Source: Terriglobia bacterium
GTDB taxonomy: Bacteria; Acidobacteriota; UBA6911
Direction of reading: 5' to 3'
NCBI GenBank assembly: GCA_020072565.1
Contig: JAIQGI010000005.1
Span: forward strand, 160,099 to 224,098
DNA: 64,000 nt
Position numbers and translations under genes: made by a program. Shown here piece by piece: positions 56,101-63,928 of the stretch (position 1 is its first letter; every line of letters starts with the position of its first letter). Below the pieces are notes generated by a model. The model was not told the origin of the DNA. It ran no database searches and saw only the letters and a program-made list of their open reading frames with translations.

Positions 56101-57390
56101 AAGATGATAGGCGATTGCGCCGAGCGAAAAGACGTCGAGGTACTCCCCGGTGCCGTCCTCGTCAGCGAAAGCCTCCGGCGCCATGTAGGCTGTACCGGCG
56201 GCTTCGACGAACTGGTCCAAGTGCGACGTCGGCGTCACCGGGTGGGATACGCCGGACGATGTTGTACCCGCGCGATAGCCGACCTGCCAGTTGAAGACCT
56301 TGATTTGGGGTGTCTCTCCCGATGGCTGGACCAGAATACTCTGCGGACACAGCGCACGATGGACAATTTTTTTCTGGTGCGCGTAACGGACGGCCTCGGC
56401 AATCTGCCGGAGCAGGCTAAGCTGACTGTCCGGGCCAAGCTGGTCTTTCCGTTCGGCGAGGAAATGGTCGAGCCGGACAAAATGAGGATCATCTTCGAAG
56501 ACTAATGCCGGCCCCAGTTCGTGCTGCGTAAAGCCGTAGATGCGGAGGATTCCTGGATGAAGCAGGGTATCGAGGAGCTGGAATTCGCGGTTCGCGGCGC
56601 GTTCGATAGTCTTGCGATCTCCGGAAGTCGCGTCCAATGGCAAGACATAAATCCGCACCCGGCGTCTCACGTTCGTTAGCTGGGCGTGAGCGGCCTGCCA
56701 ATCCTGGTATCCGGGGCCTTCACCGATGAGGTTTTCCAGGACATAATCCCCCACCTTCCGATATCTCTGTGAAGCCCGAATGCCTGCCTGCTCCATGGCT
56801 TGGCCGATGAGTCTGGCCATCGGGCGATCGTGGGCTCCTCGGACGGATTGGTCAAGGCCAGGGCAATCGCGGCGCACGACAGCGGCGAGAATGCCCGGCC
56901 GGGCATGCGCATCCGGAGCGGCCTCCCGGTCACGGAGGCAGACGCGCGTGCGCGCCACTCCCTGCAAATCGCATCGCAGGTCAGGAGCCGAGCAGAAAAC
57001 GAGAGCCTCGATGAAGGGAAGGTGGCCTTTTTTGCGACTGACTTTCTGCTGCTCGAGCAATCCGCGGAGCTTTCTAGCTTTGAGGTTTGCCAAGATCAAA
57101 GGGCTGTCTGTTGTGACGAGCTTACCCTCGTTCTCCCAAGTCCAAGTGCCCGCATCCCCGAGAAGCCGGCCGGGATTGCTTTTGATTTCGACAAGAAAAA
57201 GGCCATGCGGTGTGAAGACGAGAAGGTCGACCTCATTGATGCTACCATCGGACGCGATGAATTCGAAGTTGGACCAGGCCCGATAAGGGTCGCAGTCGGG
57301 CAGGCCCTGGCGGATGAAATCGAGAGCATCCCGTTCCCATGGAAAGCGGGAAGGGGAGATTTCTTTCCATCGATCCGATGAGATCGCCAC
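53161..57390 (-). CDS. pglW: PglW, NERD-domain protein kinase of BREX type 2
   Basis: The 1409-residue protein begins with a NERD nuclease-related domain (NEVDLLVF and LVEIKS, Asp55, Glu68, Lys70). A kinase-like domain at about 215-490 follows, whose catalytic loop reads VHRALCPQS and whose DFG position reads FNW, so it is probably a pseudokinase. A second kinase at about 520-780 is better preserved: LGQGAFSVV, Lys550, PHRDIKPDNIAIG (644-656) and LFDFSLSR (DFS for DFG). Then come a helix-hairpin-helix/RNAP alpha-CTD-like segment (LTVPLRRLLRLRGVGNKTRR) and a helix-turn-helix (LKITRARVSQLV). GGAAGGAA precedes the ATG. It heads the first BREX unit. The kinase is essential in the Streptomyces Pgl system. 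Confidence 0.92.
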   Translation of the reverse strand: MAISSDRWKEISPSRFPWERDALDFIRQGLPDCDPYRAWSNFEFIASDGSINEVDLLVFTPHGLFLVEIKSNPGRLLGDAGTWTWENEGKLVTTDSPLILANLKARKLRGLLEQQKVSRKKGHLPFIEALVFCSAPDLRCDLQGVARTRVCLRDREAAPDAHARPGILAAVVRRDCPGLDQSVRGAHDRPMARLIGQAMEQAGIRASQRYRKVGDYVLENLIGEGPGYQDWQAAHAQLTNVRRRVRIYVLPLDATSGDRKTIERAANREFQLLDTLLHPGILRIYGFTQHELGPALVFEDDPHFVRLDHFLAERKDQLGPDSQLSLLRQIAEAVRYAHQKKIVHRALCPQSILVQPSGETPQIKVFNWQVGYRAGTTSSGVSHPVTPTSHLDQFVEAAGTAYMAPEAFADEDGTGEYLDVFSLGAIAYHLFSGVPPAANGLELSNKLRETKGLQISSVLNGACEALQYLIQYSTHPEVPSRTDSVVDFLQELDEVEEELTSPESKSIEDPSRAQPGDMLPGDLKVSRRLGQGAFSVVLLVEHNGEDFILKAASTPDHNTRIKGEAEVLQKLRHPHIVEFEKQLVLGTRNAFLMRPVYSEKEKRIIETLGQRLRKEGKLHIDLLQRFGEDLLETVNYLEEQGFPHRDIKPDNIAIGMLGRGDKLHLVLFDFSLSRTPPENIRAGTTGYLDPLLPIRKAWDLHAERYAAAVTLYELATGMLPKWGDGATDPSHLDCEITIDAELFEAGLRDQLAEFFTRAFRRNVAERSDNAEEMLRSWRACFEAIEEPGTLADKEDDSRLRGLLAEASFDTQIHELGLGTRATNALDRANILTVEDLLTVPLRRLLRLRGVGNKTRREISAIRRMLLEQLGKPLREKPSVPVEAEPPRESIDLATLSIDMLVRRVAGAGGRGRETTQHVLRAILGLESESPEWPTQSDVARTLKITRARVSQLVGQFQNRWSRDPAITRIRSDIADILAGQAGAMSLRELTEAVLTARGSTEDEPQRTRLACAVVRASVEVERTMAESRFIVHLAESGILVAATQELANYAIRLGQVADRLAEEDPLVVPTRAIERLREIQPPAGMVITDSRLLRMASAASRHAAVSSRQELYPRNMDAARALKLSQGALLGVRSLTIEQIRERVSSRYPEAQPAPDRPMLDDLLRQAGLDFEWDPEGREGTGCYTSRLSERPSISTRTESLPRHPTGRDLSPAGEVTPDFAEARQFEERLQRAAKGGAFLTLLVNPNYHRNYQKAMKELSSRFPVQLVDFEEVFLEALRHAATKARVSWDLVVKTDATPGQGDWDKLMLLVGRAMNAVEQRFLRAEKTMLIVYAGLLARYDRMDFLERMRDRIGRRDGIHGLWLLVPGDDQALLDGKAIPIISPGQRARIPNSWIENQHRAPAGGGDPA

Positions 57391-58131
57391 GTTCCTTCCT
57401 CGACGAAGATAAATTCCGGCTTTGAATGACGATTTCTATCCCGTACCAGCCAAACAGGCAAGCTGAAAGTTGATTTGGGGATTAGTCGCAACTCCTACGT
57501 GCCTTTATGACAAGCCGCGTTTCCAGGCGCGGCGCGCCGCCAAACTCATAAAGGCCTTTCCGCGTTGAGGTCCAACCTCGCAGGGGCGACCTGCAGGTGC
57601 CCTTACAGTTATCGCCTACTAGCAGCATAATTCCGTAGCCGCTTCCTTCCGCGCGGCGCGTAGCCGGGGGGGTTACCAAAGCGCCCGACAATAGCCCAGG
57701 ATGGCGTTCTACGCTGGGGGCGCGGCATCTTAGACAGCGACAGCGTTTGGTTTGCGGCGGGTCCTCAGTAGTGTCTCGCTGAGCCTTGCCACCTCTGAAC
57801 TGTCAAGTTCGCACGTCAACAGTAGTCCTCCTTCACAGAAGTCCTGGAGGTCTGGGTCAACAAAACTGTCCCGAAGTCGCGTTCTGGAAGATGGGGCTTT
57901 TTCGGTCCGTAGCGAAAAAGGACGGGGCAAACAGTGTTCGTTTGGCGTTGTGCTTGACGAGGTCAGCAAACAAGTCGTTGCATCTATGTGCGCTTGCGCG
58001 GCAGTGAACGCGTGTTCAAAATCGAAGGGAGCCCTCACAATTATCGAGTCCCTGCATATAAACCTCTGACTAATAGGTTGGTGGCTTTCCAGCCTTTTGG
58101 GGAACCGTCGCCCCTTCGTCAACGGCGGAGT
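57391..58131. other. Leader region upstream of pglW; one doubtful ORF
   Basis: These 740 bases separate pglW from the GH57 gene. The pglW promoter should lie in 57391-57480, but no convincing -35/-10 pair was found. A GC-rich palindromic patch lies near 57515-57540. A minus-strand frame at 57730-58122 (up to 130 codons, containing FVDPDLQDFCEGGLLLTCEL) opens at a TTG without a good ribosome-binding site and has no recognised family. It could be a small real gene or chance. Confidence 0.35.
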
Positions 58132-59373
58132 TCAAGCAGCCGCTTCGAGCAAGCGTAGGCATTCTTCCCCAGTCGAGGACAGTTGGAGCTGAGATGTCAG
58201 CGCGAGATAGAGACTAAGCGTTTGGCATACCTCCTTCTCCGTCAGAAGATGCTCTTGCATCAGGGCGAACACGATTTCCAGAAACATGTTCGCTCCTCGG
58301 ATGACTTGTTCAGGATCAAAAAAGATGCCTGGATTGGCCCACCAGAACTGGCAGGAGTACCCGGCCTGCACCCGTTTTGGATCGATCCAATGCAAGGTTG
58401 CAGCAGAAGCTCGCGGCGAGGTCGTGTCCAAGAGCGCCAGAACGTGTTCAACAAGCGCCCAGTGCGCCTGGTGGATTGGATTACGGGGGCTCCTCCAAAG
58501 CGGAAAGGCGTCGCCCTGCATAAGCTGATCTGCCGAGGTAGACCAAGAGGAGCAGGGCAGATTCCACTCTGCGCGCTGTGGGAAGTAATACAAGATGTCG
58601 GAAACGGTGCACAGGCGAATGTCGCGATGGCAATCAAGATTGTCGAGAAGGTTTGTGAGGAAGCGTTCGATGTAGCCAGGTACATGGTATCCGAAGGTTT
58701 CCGCATCGAGAGCGACTATGACATAACCGTCCCTGGCCCCAAACCACCCATCAAGATCCCGTTTTAGCCAATCGAGGTATTCTCTACCGCTGAGGTGCTG
58801 GGCCTTCTCAAAAGCACTGCCCGAACCAATGCGAGAGGACCAGAGTCGGCTTCGGAGAAAAACGGGCAGGTCATTAACGGTCAGAACGTGCTCATAGGGA
58901 ACAGGGATATCCGATGTGGCGAGCGCGACATCGTCCGTAATGGTCCATTCGTAGCCCGCTTTCTGAACGAGCGTGGGCAGCTCAGGGGAGTATGCCATCT
59001 CGGGAGGGAAAACTCCCCTGGGCTTGTATTCTTGCGCGAAGTTACGACGATTGCCCAGGCGATTGCGTCTCAGCTGGTCTAGGACGACCTCGGGTGGGGA
59101 CAAGGGGAGAATATAGTGGTAGGCAGAGCTCTCGGTGAATTCGATATGTCCCACTCGAGCGGCGTGAGAAAGGGAATGAATAACGTCCGTGTAACCTTTC
59201 TGAACAAGCTGCTCAGTGAGCGAGAAATTGAAGTTCACAGTGAAACGCGCCCGAGGGTGCCTCTCGATCAATCGACTAAGAGGGCGGTAGCACGTCTCGG
59301 TAATGTGTTGGGTGACTTTCGGGAGCTGCGTTGGTGGTTGATAGAAGTGGAGCAAAACAGCAAGGTATTTCAT
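58132..59373 (-). CDS. GH57-family glycoside hydrolase/glucanotransferase
   Basis: The 413-residue protein without signal peptide shows GH57 conserved regions: AVLLHFYQPP (motif 1), RVGHIEFTESSAYHYILPL (motif 2), RGVFPPEMAYS (motif 3, Glu125 as candidate nucleophile), WTITDDVA (motif 4, Asp) and YVIVALDAETFGYHVPGY (motif 5). GH57 enzymes are alpha-amylase-like, 4-alpha-glucanotransferases or branching enzymes acting on alpha-glucans in the cytoplasm. Subfamily activity cannot be called. It follows a small well-initiated protein by six bases. A role in glycogen or trehalose-type metabolism is likely and is unrelated to the BREX genes downstream. Confidence 0.82.
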   Translation of the reverse strand: MKYLAVLLHFYQPPTQLPKVTQHITETCYRPLSRLIERHPRARFTVNFNFSLTEQLVQKGYTDVIHSLSHAARVGHIEFTESSAYHYILPLSPPEVVLDQLRRNRLGNRRNFAQEYKPRGVFPPEMAYSPELPTLVQKAGYEWTITDDVALATSDIPVPYEHVLTVNDLPVFLRSRLWSSRIGSGSAFEKAQHLSGREYLDWLKRDLDGWFGARDGYVIVALDAETFGYHVPGYIERFLTNLLDNLDCHRDIRLCTVSDILYYFPQRAEWNLPCSSWSTSADQLMQGDAFPLWRSPRNPIHQAHWALVEHVLALLDTTSPRASAATLHWIDPKRVQAGYSCQFWWANPGIFFDPEQVIRGANMFLEIVFALMQEHLLTEKEVCQTLSLYLALTSQLQLSSTGEECLRLLEAAA

Positions 59374-59379
59374 GGATTC

Positions 59380-59727
59380 TCACCTCGCAATCATTGGCTC
59401 GTGGTTGAGAGAGATTCGAGCGGCGCAGGGCGTCGTTTCTCTTTCTTCCAGCTGCGGTTTTGGATTCTGCGTGCACCACAGCCGCACCTGTGAGGCCAGC
59501 CGCGTAGTTGTTCCAGCTCGATATCCACGAATATACTCGTTCAAATCAGCAACGCCATTCAGTAGACCGGTTCTGGTTCCGCCGCTATGCAAGCCAGCGG
59601 CGTCAAAGGTACAGTCGTAAAAACCGTGCACCCACCCAATCTTGTCTTGCTCACTTTCGTTATACACGCAATGACTTTCCATTGGCAAAGAACGGAGAAA
59701 ATGGTCGGCTTCTTCTTTTGGACACAT
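59380..59727 (-). CDS. Hypothetical protein co-transcribed with GH57
   Basis: The 115-residue protein begins MCPKEEADHFLRSLPMESHC at 59727 with a strong AGGAGAAG ribosome-binding site, which argues that it is real. Pieces such as DKIGWVHGFYDCTFDAAGLH are not assigned to a family. It ends six bases before the GH57 start, so translation is probably coupled. No membrane segment or signal peptide is seen. Confidence 0.6.
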   Translation of the reverse strand: MCPKEEADHFLRSLPMESHCVYNESEQDKIGWVHGFYDCTFDAAGLHSGGTRTGLLNGVADLNEYIRGYRAGTTTRLASQVRLWCTQNPKPQLEERETTPCAARISLNHEPMIAR

Positions 59728-60040
59728 AGATTCTTCTCCTAATTCGGGTCCACATAACCCACAAGCGCAACCTTGCGGTGAACAAAATCAATAGGGTGAG
59801 CTTTGAATAAGCCCTCCCCAGCTTGTCAGTATCTATGCAACCTAGCTCTGCGCATCGTCATCGTCCAACTTGAGTCCAGCTATTGCACTAGCACACTGCC
59901 GAAAATCACATCGGTGCAGGTCAGGATCTTAGCAATCAGGATGAGATAGATACGGGCTGCCAAATTGCCCAAAACGCTCTTCTGCGCATGCGCCGCCGCC
60001 AGCATCCGCCAATGTGCAGAGCTGCTAGTTCTCACTCTTT
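59728..60040. other. Intergenic region, nothing recognised
   Basis: The 313 bases between the zinc-ribbon gene and the GH57 unit contain no gene I can support. They should hold the promoter of the 59727 gene. No repeat or clear promoter element was identified. Confidence 0.4.
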
Positions 60041-60259
60041 TTAGGCATGTGCCCAAAACAGTGGTTGGCGCTGGGTTAACTGGCCGTCCTTTGCCGCAAT
60101 CGGAAGCGGGGTTTCCGTCTCAGTGACATCTACACCCCACCACTTCCAGCAGCGGAGGCAATACCATATCCAGCCATCGTCCGGGTCAACGGCACTAGTC
60201 TTCACGACACTGTTTTTGGTTCCGCATACCCTGCAGGGATCGCTGTAACGTTCACGCAT
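60041..60259 (-). CDS. Small zinc-ribbon protein
   Basis: The 72-residue protein begins MRERYSDPCRVCGTKNSVVK with GGAGGAG five bases before the ATG. Two CxxC knuckles (CRVCG and CLRCW) about 20 residues apart, in DGWIWYCLRCWKWWG, form a likely zinc ribbon with a tryptophan-rich face. Its function is unknown. Similar small ribbons bind nucleic acid or act as adaptors. Confidence 0.6.
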   Translation of the reverse strand: MRERYSDPCRVCGTKNSVVKTSAVDPDDGWIWYCLRCWKWWGVDVTETETPLPIAAKDGQLTQRQPLFWAHA

Positions 60260-60362
60260 GTTGCTCCTCCTTTGCCTTTCGACGCTACCAGAATCCTGAC
60301 AAATCTTAGGTAGCGAGAGTGATTTTCAAAATGCTTGGCACAAGGTTTCAAAACAGTCTTGA

Positions 60363-60818
60363 CTATTCAAGGTCTCCATTCACTACTTTCTCCAACACTT
60401 GAACTTTTCCCTCGAGAATTTCCAATCGCGCGTCCAGATTGGGACTGCTTCTGTCCGAAGTACGCAATCCTTTGTCTCCATGGAACGCATCATGATCGCG
60501 CTCATAAATCATGTCGAAGGTGACAACGAGGCGGACCAAGAGGCTTAGGGTGATAGTTCGAGGGGCGTGTAGAATCCTGATTTCGGAGCCGATGAGATGA
60601 GCCATCCGACGCAGTCGAACCAACTGCTCAACTGCACCTGCGTCTAGGCTCGACACGCGCTTCATATCGAAGACGATTAGCACTGTACCGGTCCCGAGGG
60701 AATCCATCGTTTTGTCACGCACCTTGGCAGTTGCTTCTCCCACCCGGAGTGATCCAGATAGGCGCAAGAGTTCAACGCCGCACCCAGCGGCGCGGCTTGC
60801 GATATTTATTGATTTCAT
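60363..60818 (-). CDS. STAS-domain protein (anti-anti-sigma-like)
   Basis: The start MKSINIASRAAGCGVELLRL (60818) has a GAGGT upstream and yields 151 residues. The STAS fold is evident: VELLRLSGSLRVGEA, VLIVFDMKRVSSLDAGAVEQLVRLRRMAHLIGSEIRILHAP. The conserved phosphorylatable Ser/Thr in D-x-S-G is represented by SSLDAGAV, close to the consensus VxxIDSSGLG but with Ala for the second Ser. It may act in partner switching. The C-terminal LDARLEILEGKVQVLEKVV segment is a short coiled coil. No kinase or sigma partner lies next to it. Confidence 0.72.
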   Translation of the reverse strand: MKSINIASRAAGCGVELLRLSGSLRVGEATAKVRDKTMDSLGTGTVLIVFDMKRVSSLDAGAVEQLVRLRRMAHLIGSEIRILHAPRTITLSLLVRLVVTFDMIYERDHDAFHGDKGLRTSDRSSPNLDARLEILEGKVQVLEKVVNGDLE

Positions 60819-61050
60819 ATGACCTCGAGAAGCGCCGGGGGAAGCCCGGCTATGGAAACAGAACACATAACACCAGCACAACAACACGAGCGCCAATTTC
60901 TCGGGTGCAGTTAGAGGGAGGCCAAAAAGACTTGCACAGAGCAGAAAACAGGTGGAAGATAACTACCGGAACAACAAGGCTCCCTAACTAAACCCAGGGG
61001 GCAGTGTGGCACGGGAACCATCCCGTTTCCGTGCCGCATCCAAAACTCTC

Positions 61051-62118
61051 TCACCCCCTTTCGGAAATAGGCGCTTTCTGCTTTGCCTTGCCCAGGCCCT
61101 TAGACCCTCCGCTCCCCACTGGTTTAGCAACCAGCACAGCAACACCCGCGCCCCAGAGCTGCTCAACAAGAGAATCAGCTCGGCTCACGGCGTCGGACTT
61201 TTGCGCCGAGCCGTCGTCTGTGATAATCAGATCAACCATCACGGGCGATAGCGGCGCAAAGCAGAAAGCCGATGACCTTTGTCTCTCAAATTTCGAAGAA
61301 TCCATGACGATGCACTTCAGATCACTCCGGCTCAGGAATTCACTTTTCGTCCTTGCTTCGTCCTCGCTGTCACAAGCGAATCCCTCAACAAAATGCGCGG
61401 GACCGGCCTTAGGTGTGCGATGCGTCAGCAAGGTCGTTGTGCCTATGATGCTGACATCGAGGCGGAGATCCCAGGCCTTCCAGCACAGCTCTGACAGAAG
61501 ACCTGTTTGAGCTTGCGTATCCTTGCGAAGTGCTCCGCCAAGAGTGATAACATCAGTAGTGACCCGGGGGCTGGCAAGAAACTCGATTACATGTTGGTGG
61601 CAATTCGTCAAGACTCTAAGGCCGCTAAGCGCTGCAGCTGCATCCGGGGCGCGCTGCATTTTGAGGAATCTTGCAACAGCCGCCGTCGTGGTGCCTGCAT
61701 CAAGCGCAGCGAATCGATGAGATTTCCTCCAATATTCCGCCAAGCTCCCCAGCACTCTCTTCGCTGTCTCCCTCGCCGGGGCCGGAGCCTCACTCAATTG
61801 CCTCTGGATGTTTTCCCTCGCATCGGGCGTGCCCCATATAAGACCTCCCGCCAGCGTGCCGATCGCTTCTTTTTCTGATTTGCATTCTGATTGACGAATT
61901 TGATAGGTCCAGCGATCAGGGCTTACCAGATAGAATTCACCCTTGCCCATGCGGATTTCCAAACCCAACTGTTCGAAGAGATCGGCGTCCCCCTTTAAGG
62001 ACTGCCACTTGACATCAGTCTGTTTCTGGATATCCGCAAAAGTAAGCAAACCAAATTTTTTAACTTCATCACAAATCCAGCGCCGACGTTCTTTAGTGTT
62101 CATTCTTCTTATGTTCAT
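61051..62118 (-). CDS. DeoR/GlpR-like transcriptional regulator
   Basis: The start at 62118 (MNIRRMNTKERRRWICDEV) follows AAGGTG. The product has 355 residues. The N-terminal part looks like a helix-turn-helix (FGLLTFADIQKQTDVKW). From about residue 130 on it matches the DeoR C-terminal sensor domain, an ISOCOT fold: FAALDAGTTTAAVARFL, LTNCHQHVIEFL, VITLGGALRKDTQAQTG, DVSIIGTTTL, EARTKSEFLSRSDLKCIVMD and VDLIITDD. These domains bind phosphorylated sugars. It ends in a basic Lys/Gly tail. No sugar operon adjoins it, so its target is unknown. A small palindrome upstream may be its own operator. Confidence 0.75.
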   Translation of the reverse strand: MNIRRMNTKERRRWICDEVKKFGLLTFADIQKQTDVKWQSLKGDADLFEQLGLEIRMGKGEFYLVSPDRWTYQIRQSECKSEKEAIGTLAGGLIWGTPDARENIQRQLSEAPAPARETAKRVLGSLAEYWRKSHRFAALDAGTTTAAVARFLKMQRAPDAAAALSGLRVLTNCHQHVIEFLASPRVTTDVITLGGALRKDTQAQTGLLSELCWKAWDLRLDVSIIGTTTLLTHRTPKAGPAHFVEGFACDSEDEARTKSEFLSRSDLKCIVMDSSKFERQRSSAFCFAPLSPVMVDLIITDDGSAQKSDAVSRADSLVEQLWGAGVAVLVAKPVGSGGSKGLGKAKQKAPISERG

Positions 62119-62198
62119 TGGGTGCACCTTAGTAGAAACCAGTATTTTCATATAAACTAGTAACATTTCGCTGGCTTGTCAAGATCTATTTTTGAAAA

Positions 62199-62229
62199 AG
62201 TTTTGTTTTGCCAGATATTTTGCAAAACT
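62199..62229. promoter_or_regulatory. Candidate operator upstream of the DeoR-like gene
   Basis: AGTTTTG (62199-62205) and CAAAACT (62223-62229) are perfect inverted arms separated by 17 bases in an AT-rich stretch 81 bases upstream of the regulator start. The layout would fit autoregulation. Confidence 0.35.
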
Positions 62230-62825
62230 CTACTGGGTTTCTGTTTAAATCTATGAGTGTGGCTCCCTTGAGCCCGGTTCTGCCTTCACGGATAGTATGC
62301 CAAATAATGTATCATTTTGGATTCCATTGTTTTGCTGATTTTTGCTTGCGGCCACATTTAACAAAATCTGCTTGCGTTTGGATTTTCTGGCAGAGAGGGT
62401 TCAAGATGAACTGGGGTTGCGGGCAGACTGTGCGCCAGAGATTGCGCATCCCTGTACAACATGGAACGCAAACGCTTCAAACGGTGGGGGATACGGGACA
62501 TCGGCCAGGCCAAGATCGTTGATTCTGGGCTGTTTCAGAGGCGCTTTCATTCCGAAGCCGAGGGACGGATGCGCTTTGAGGGTCGTGGTGGCGCTCACAT
62601 CAAGATAAAATCTCGATCCCGCCCTATCTTCCTCAAAAATGCGACCTGCGGAAACATCGTGGGCGAGTCCCAAGTATGCCCGGGGAGCAGTGATGGCCGG
62701 ACAGGAGCCGCCTGGACCTGCGGCTCGGGGATTCTCTTGGGGCATCAACGCGGTTTCGGGAGAGGATCCTTGAAGGGTTTTGTAAAGCGGGAAGTTGCGG
62801 GCTCCCGGGAATGAGAGCCCGCTTG
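62230..62825. other. Region without a supported gene
   Basis: About 600 bases. Open frames exist on both strands (for example plus 62461-62814), but none has both a good ribosome-binding site and a recognisable product. A minus-strand frame containing FYLDVSATTTLKAHPSLGFG is also unassigned. It may contain a decayed gene. Confidence 0.35.
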
Positions 62826-63029
62826 TCACTTCTTCTTGGCTTGCCCCTTCAGGTTCTCGACGGAGACCCTGGGGTGCGTTGCGGCGTAGTACTTCTGCTG
62901 GCACGGCTTGGTGTCGAAGGCTTGCCATTTTCGGTTGGGGGTGAACTCCTTGCCGCAGACCGGGCATTTGCGTCGGGGCAGTTCTTCCTTTTGCAGGGGC
63001 GGTCTCAACATTTCGACATGTCGTACCAT
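62826..63029 (-). CDS. Small zinc-finger protein
   Basis: The 67-residue protein begins MVRHVEMLRPPLQKEELPRR with GGAGG 9 bases before the ATG. The core RKCPVCGKEFTPNRKWQAFD has a CxxC knuckle, and the following KPCQQKYYA supplies a third Cys. It resembles small 'CPxCGxxFxPxRxxQxFCSxxC' proteins found in phage and mobile DNA. Here the first half of the second knuckle has Asp-Thr instead of Cys-Ser. It lies upstream of the neighbouring intergenic stretch and 70 bases downstream of ssb on the same strand. Confidence 0.6.
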   Translation of the reverse strand: MVRHVEMLRPPLQKEELPRRKCPVCGKEFTPNRKWQAFDTKPCQQKYYAATHPRVSVENLKGQAKKK

Positions 63030-63099
63030 ATTGGCACATCCTCCGTTGTCAACGCAATATAATGCATTGTGTGGAGTGTGTCAACTCGTATTGCGAGGA

Positions 63100-63534
63100 T
63101 CAAAAGGGAATGTCTGAATCGTCGATGCCTGCCGCCTCGGAATTGCCGGCAGGCTCGGCTGATTCGGAAATGTCACCGGGGGATTCTCCTGTATCACCGT
63201 TGCGTTTCCCGCCGAGCATCACCATTTTGTTGCAGACCACCTCGGTCGTGTAGCGGTTGGTTCCGTTCTGGTCTTGCCACTTCCGGGTCGTCAGCTTGCC
63301 CTCCAAGTAGACCAGGGCACCCTTGGACAGGAAGCGCTTCGCCACCTCGGCGAGCTTGTTCCACATCACGATGTTATGCCAGTTGGTTTTTTCTTGCGGG
63401 TTGCCGCCGTTGTCCTTCCACCTCTCGCTCGTTGCAATGCTGAAGGTCGCTACCGGATTGCCGCCTTGCGTGTACCGAACCTCGGGATCTTTGCCGAGCC
63501 TGCCGATCAACATTACTTTATTCAAACTGGACAC
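63100..63534 (-). CDS. ssb: Single-stranded DNA-binding protein
   Basis: The 144-residue protein starts at a GTG (63534) preceded by AGGAGG at 7 bases. It has the SSB OB-fold ([73 protein letters not shown]) and the acidic protein-interaction tip DDSDIPF. It coats single-stranded DNA in replication and repair. Absence of the rpsF/rpsR neighbours of chromosomal ssb genes, and the small zinc finger next to it, suggest a second, possibly mobile-element-borne copy. That suggestion is an inference. Confidence 0.92.
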   Translation of the reverse strand: MSSLNKVMLIGRLGKDPEVRYTQGGNPVATFSIATSERWKDNGGNPQEKTNWHNIVMWNKLAEVAKRFLSKGALVYLEGKLTTRKWQDQNGTNRYTTEVVCNKMVMLGGKRNGDTGESPGDISESAEPAGNSEAAGIDDSDIPF

Positions 63535-63746
63535 GTATTCGCCTCCTGTGATGAAAACAGATCTCAGTGTTGTCCTTTTTGTTGTTGGTAACGGATTTCC
63601 AAATGGCCCTAATCCTCAAATTTGACGCGAAGATGGAATCGCCTCTGTTTGCGTCTGGATCGTTTGTAGAGCGATAACAATCGATCCGCATATAAAATGA
63701 TTGGGGCGTCGACGATCGCGGTTTTGCATGTTTCCGAAATCGCGAT

Positions 63747-63893
63747 CTAAGCAGCGGAGTTCGGCTCTTCGAACATCAGCCGGAGCAGCTTGACATACAC
63801 GCTGATGTCGCCGGCACGCGGCCCGGCCCCCTCGACCTTGTGCTCAATCTTCTGGCACATGCCCCAGAGGATGCAGTCCAATTGCTTCAGCAT
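63747..63893 (-). CDS. Small hypothetical protein (48 residues)
   Basis: An ATG at 63893 opens MLKQLDCILWGMCQKIEHKV and continues to LLRLMFEEPNSAA with a stop at 63747. It looks like a short helical protein. No good ribosome-binding site is seen and a TGA lies just upstream in frame, so it may be a remnant. The sequence is not recognised. Confidence 0.35.
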   Translation of the reverse strand: MLKQLDCILWGMCQKIEHKVEGAGPRAGDISVYVKLLRLMFEEPNSAA

Positions 63894-63900
63894 TATGTGG

Positions 63901-63928
63901 AATCAAGTTGTCAAGCCCCCACTTGATT
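63901..63928. terminator. Hairpin followed by T-run
   Basis: AATCAAGT (63901-63908) and ACTTGATT (63921-63928) form a perfect 8-bp stem with a 12-base loop, and T residues follow on the plus strand. It could be a weak terminator or a small palindromic site. No plus-strand gene leads into it inside the window. Confidence 0.3.

Noticed and set aside
57752..58069. 105-codon plus-strand ORF upstream of pglW
   Set aside because: Serine-rich frame with no ribosome-binding site, overlapping an equally doubtful minus-strand frame.
62401..63039. 212-codon minus-strand ORF covering the small zinc-finger gene
   Set aside because: The zinc-finger frame has the better-positioned start and CxxC motif; the longer frame has no recognised sequence and uses a poor start.
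63901..63928. Phage or island attachment site
   Set aside because: An 8-bp palindrome alone is not evidence; no integrase, tRNA gene or matching direct repeat is visible.
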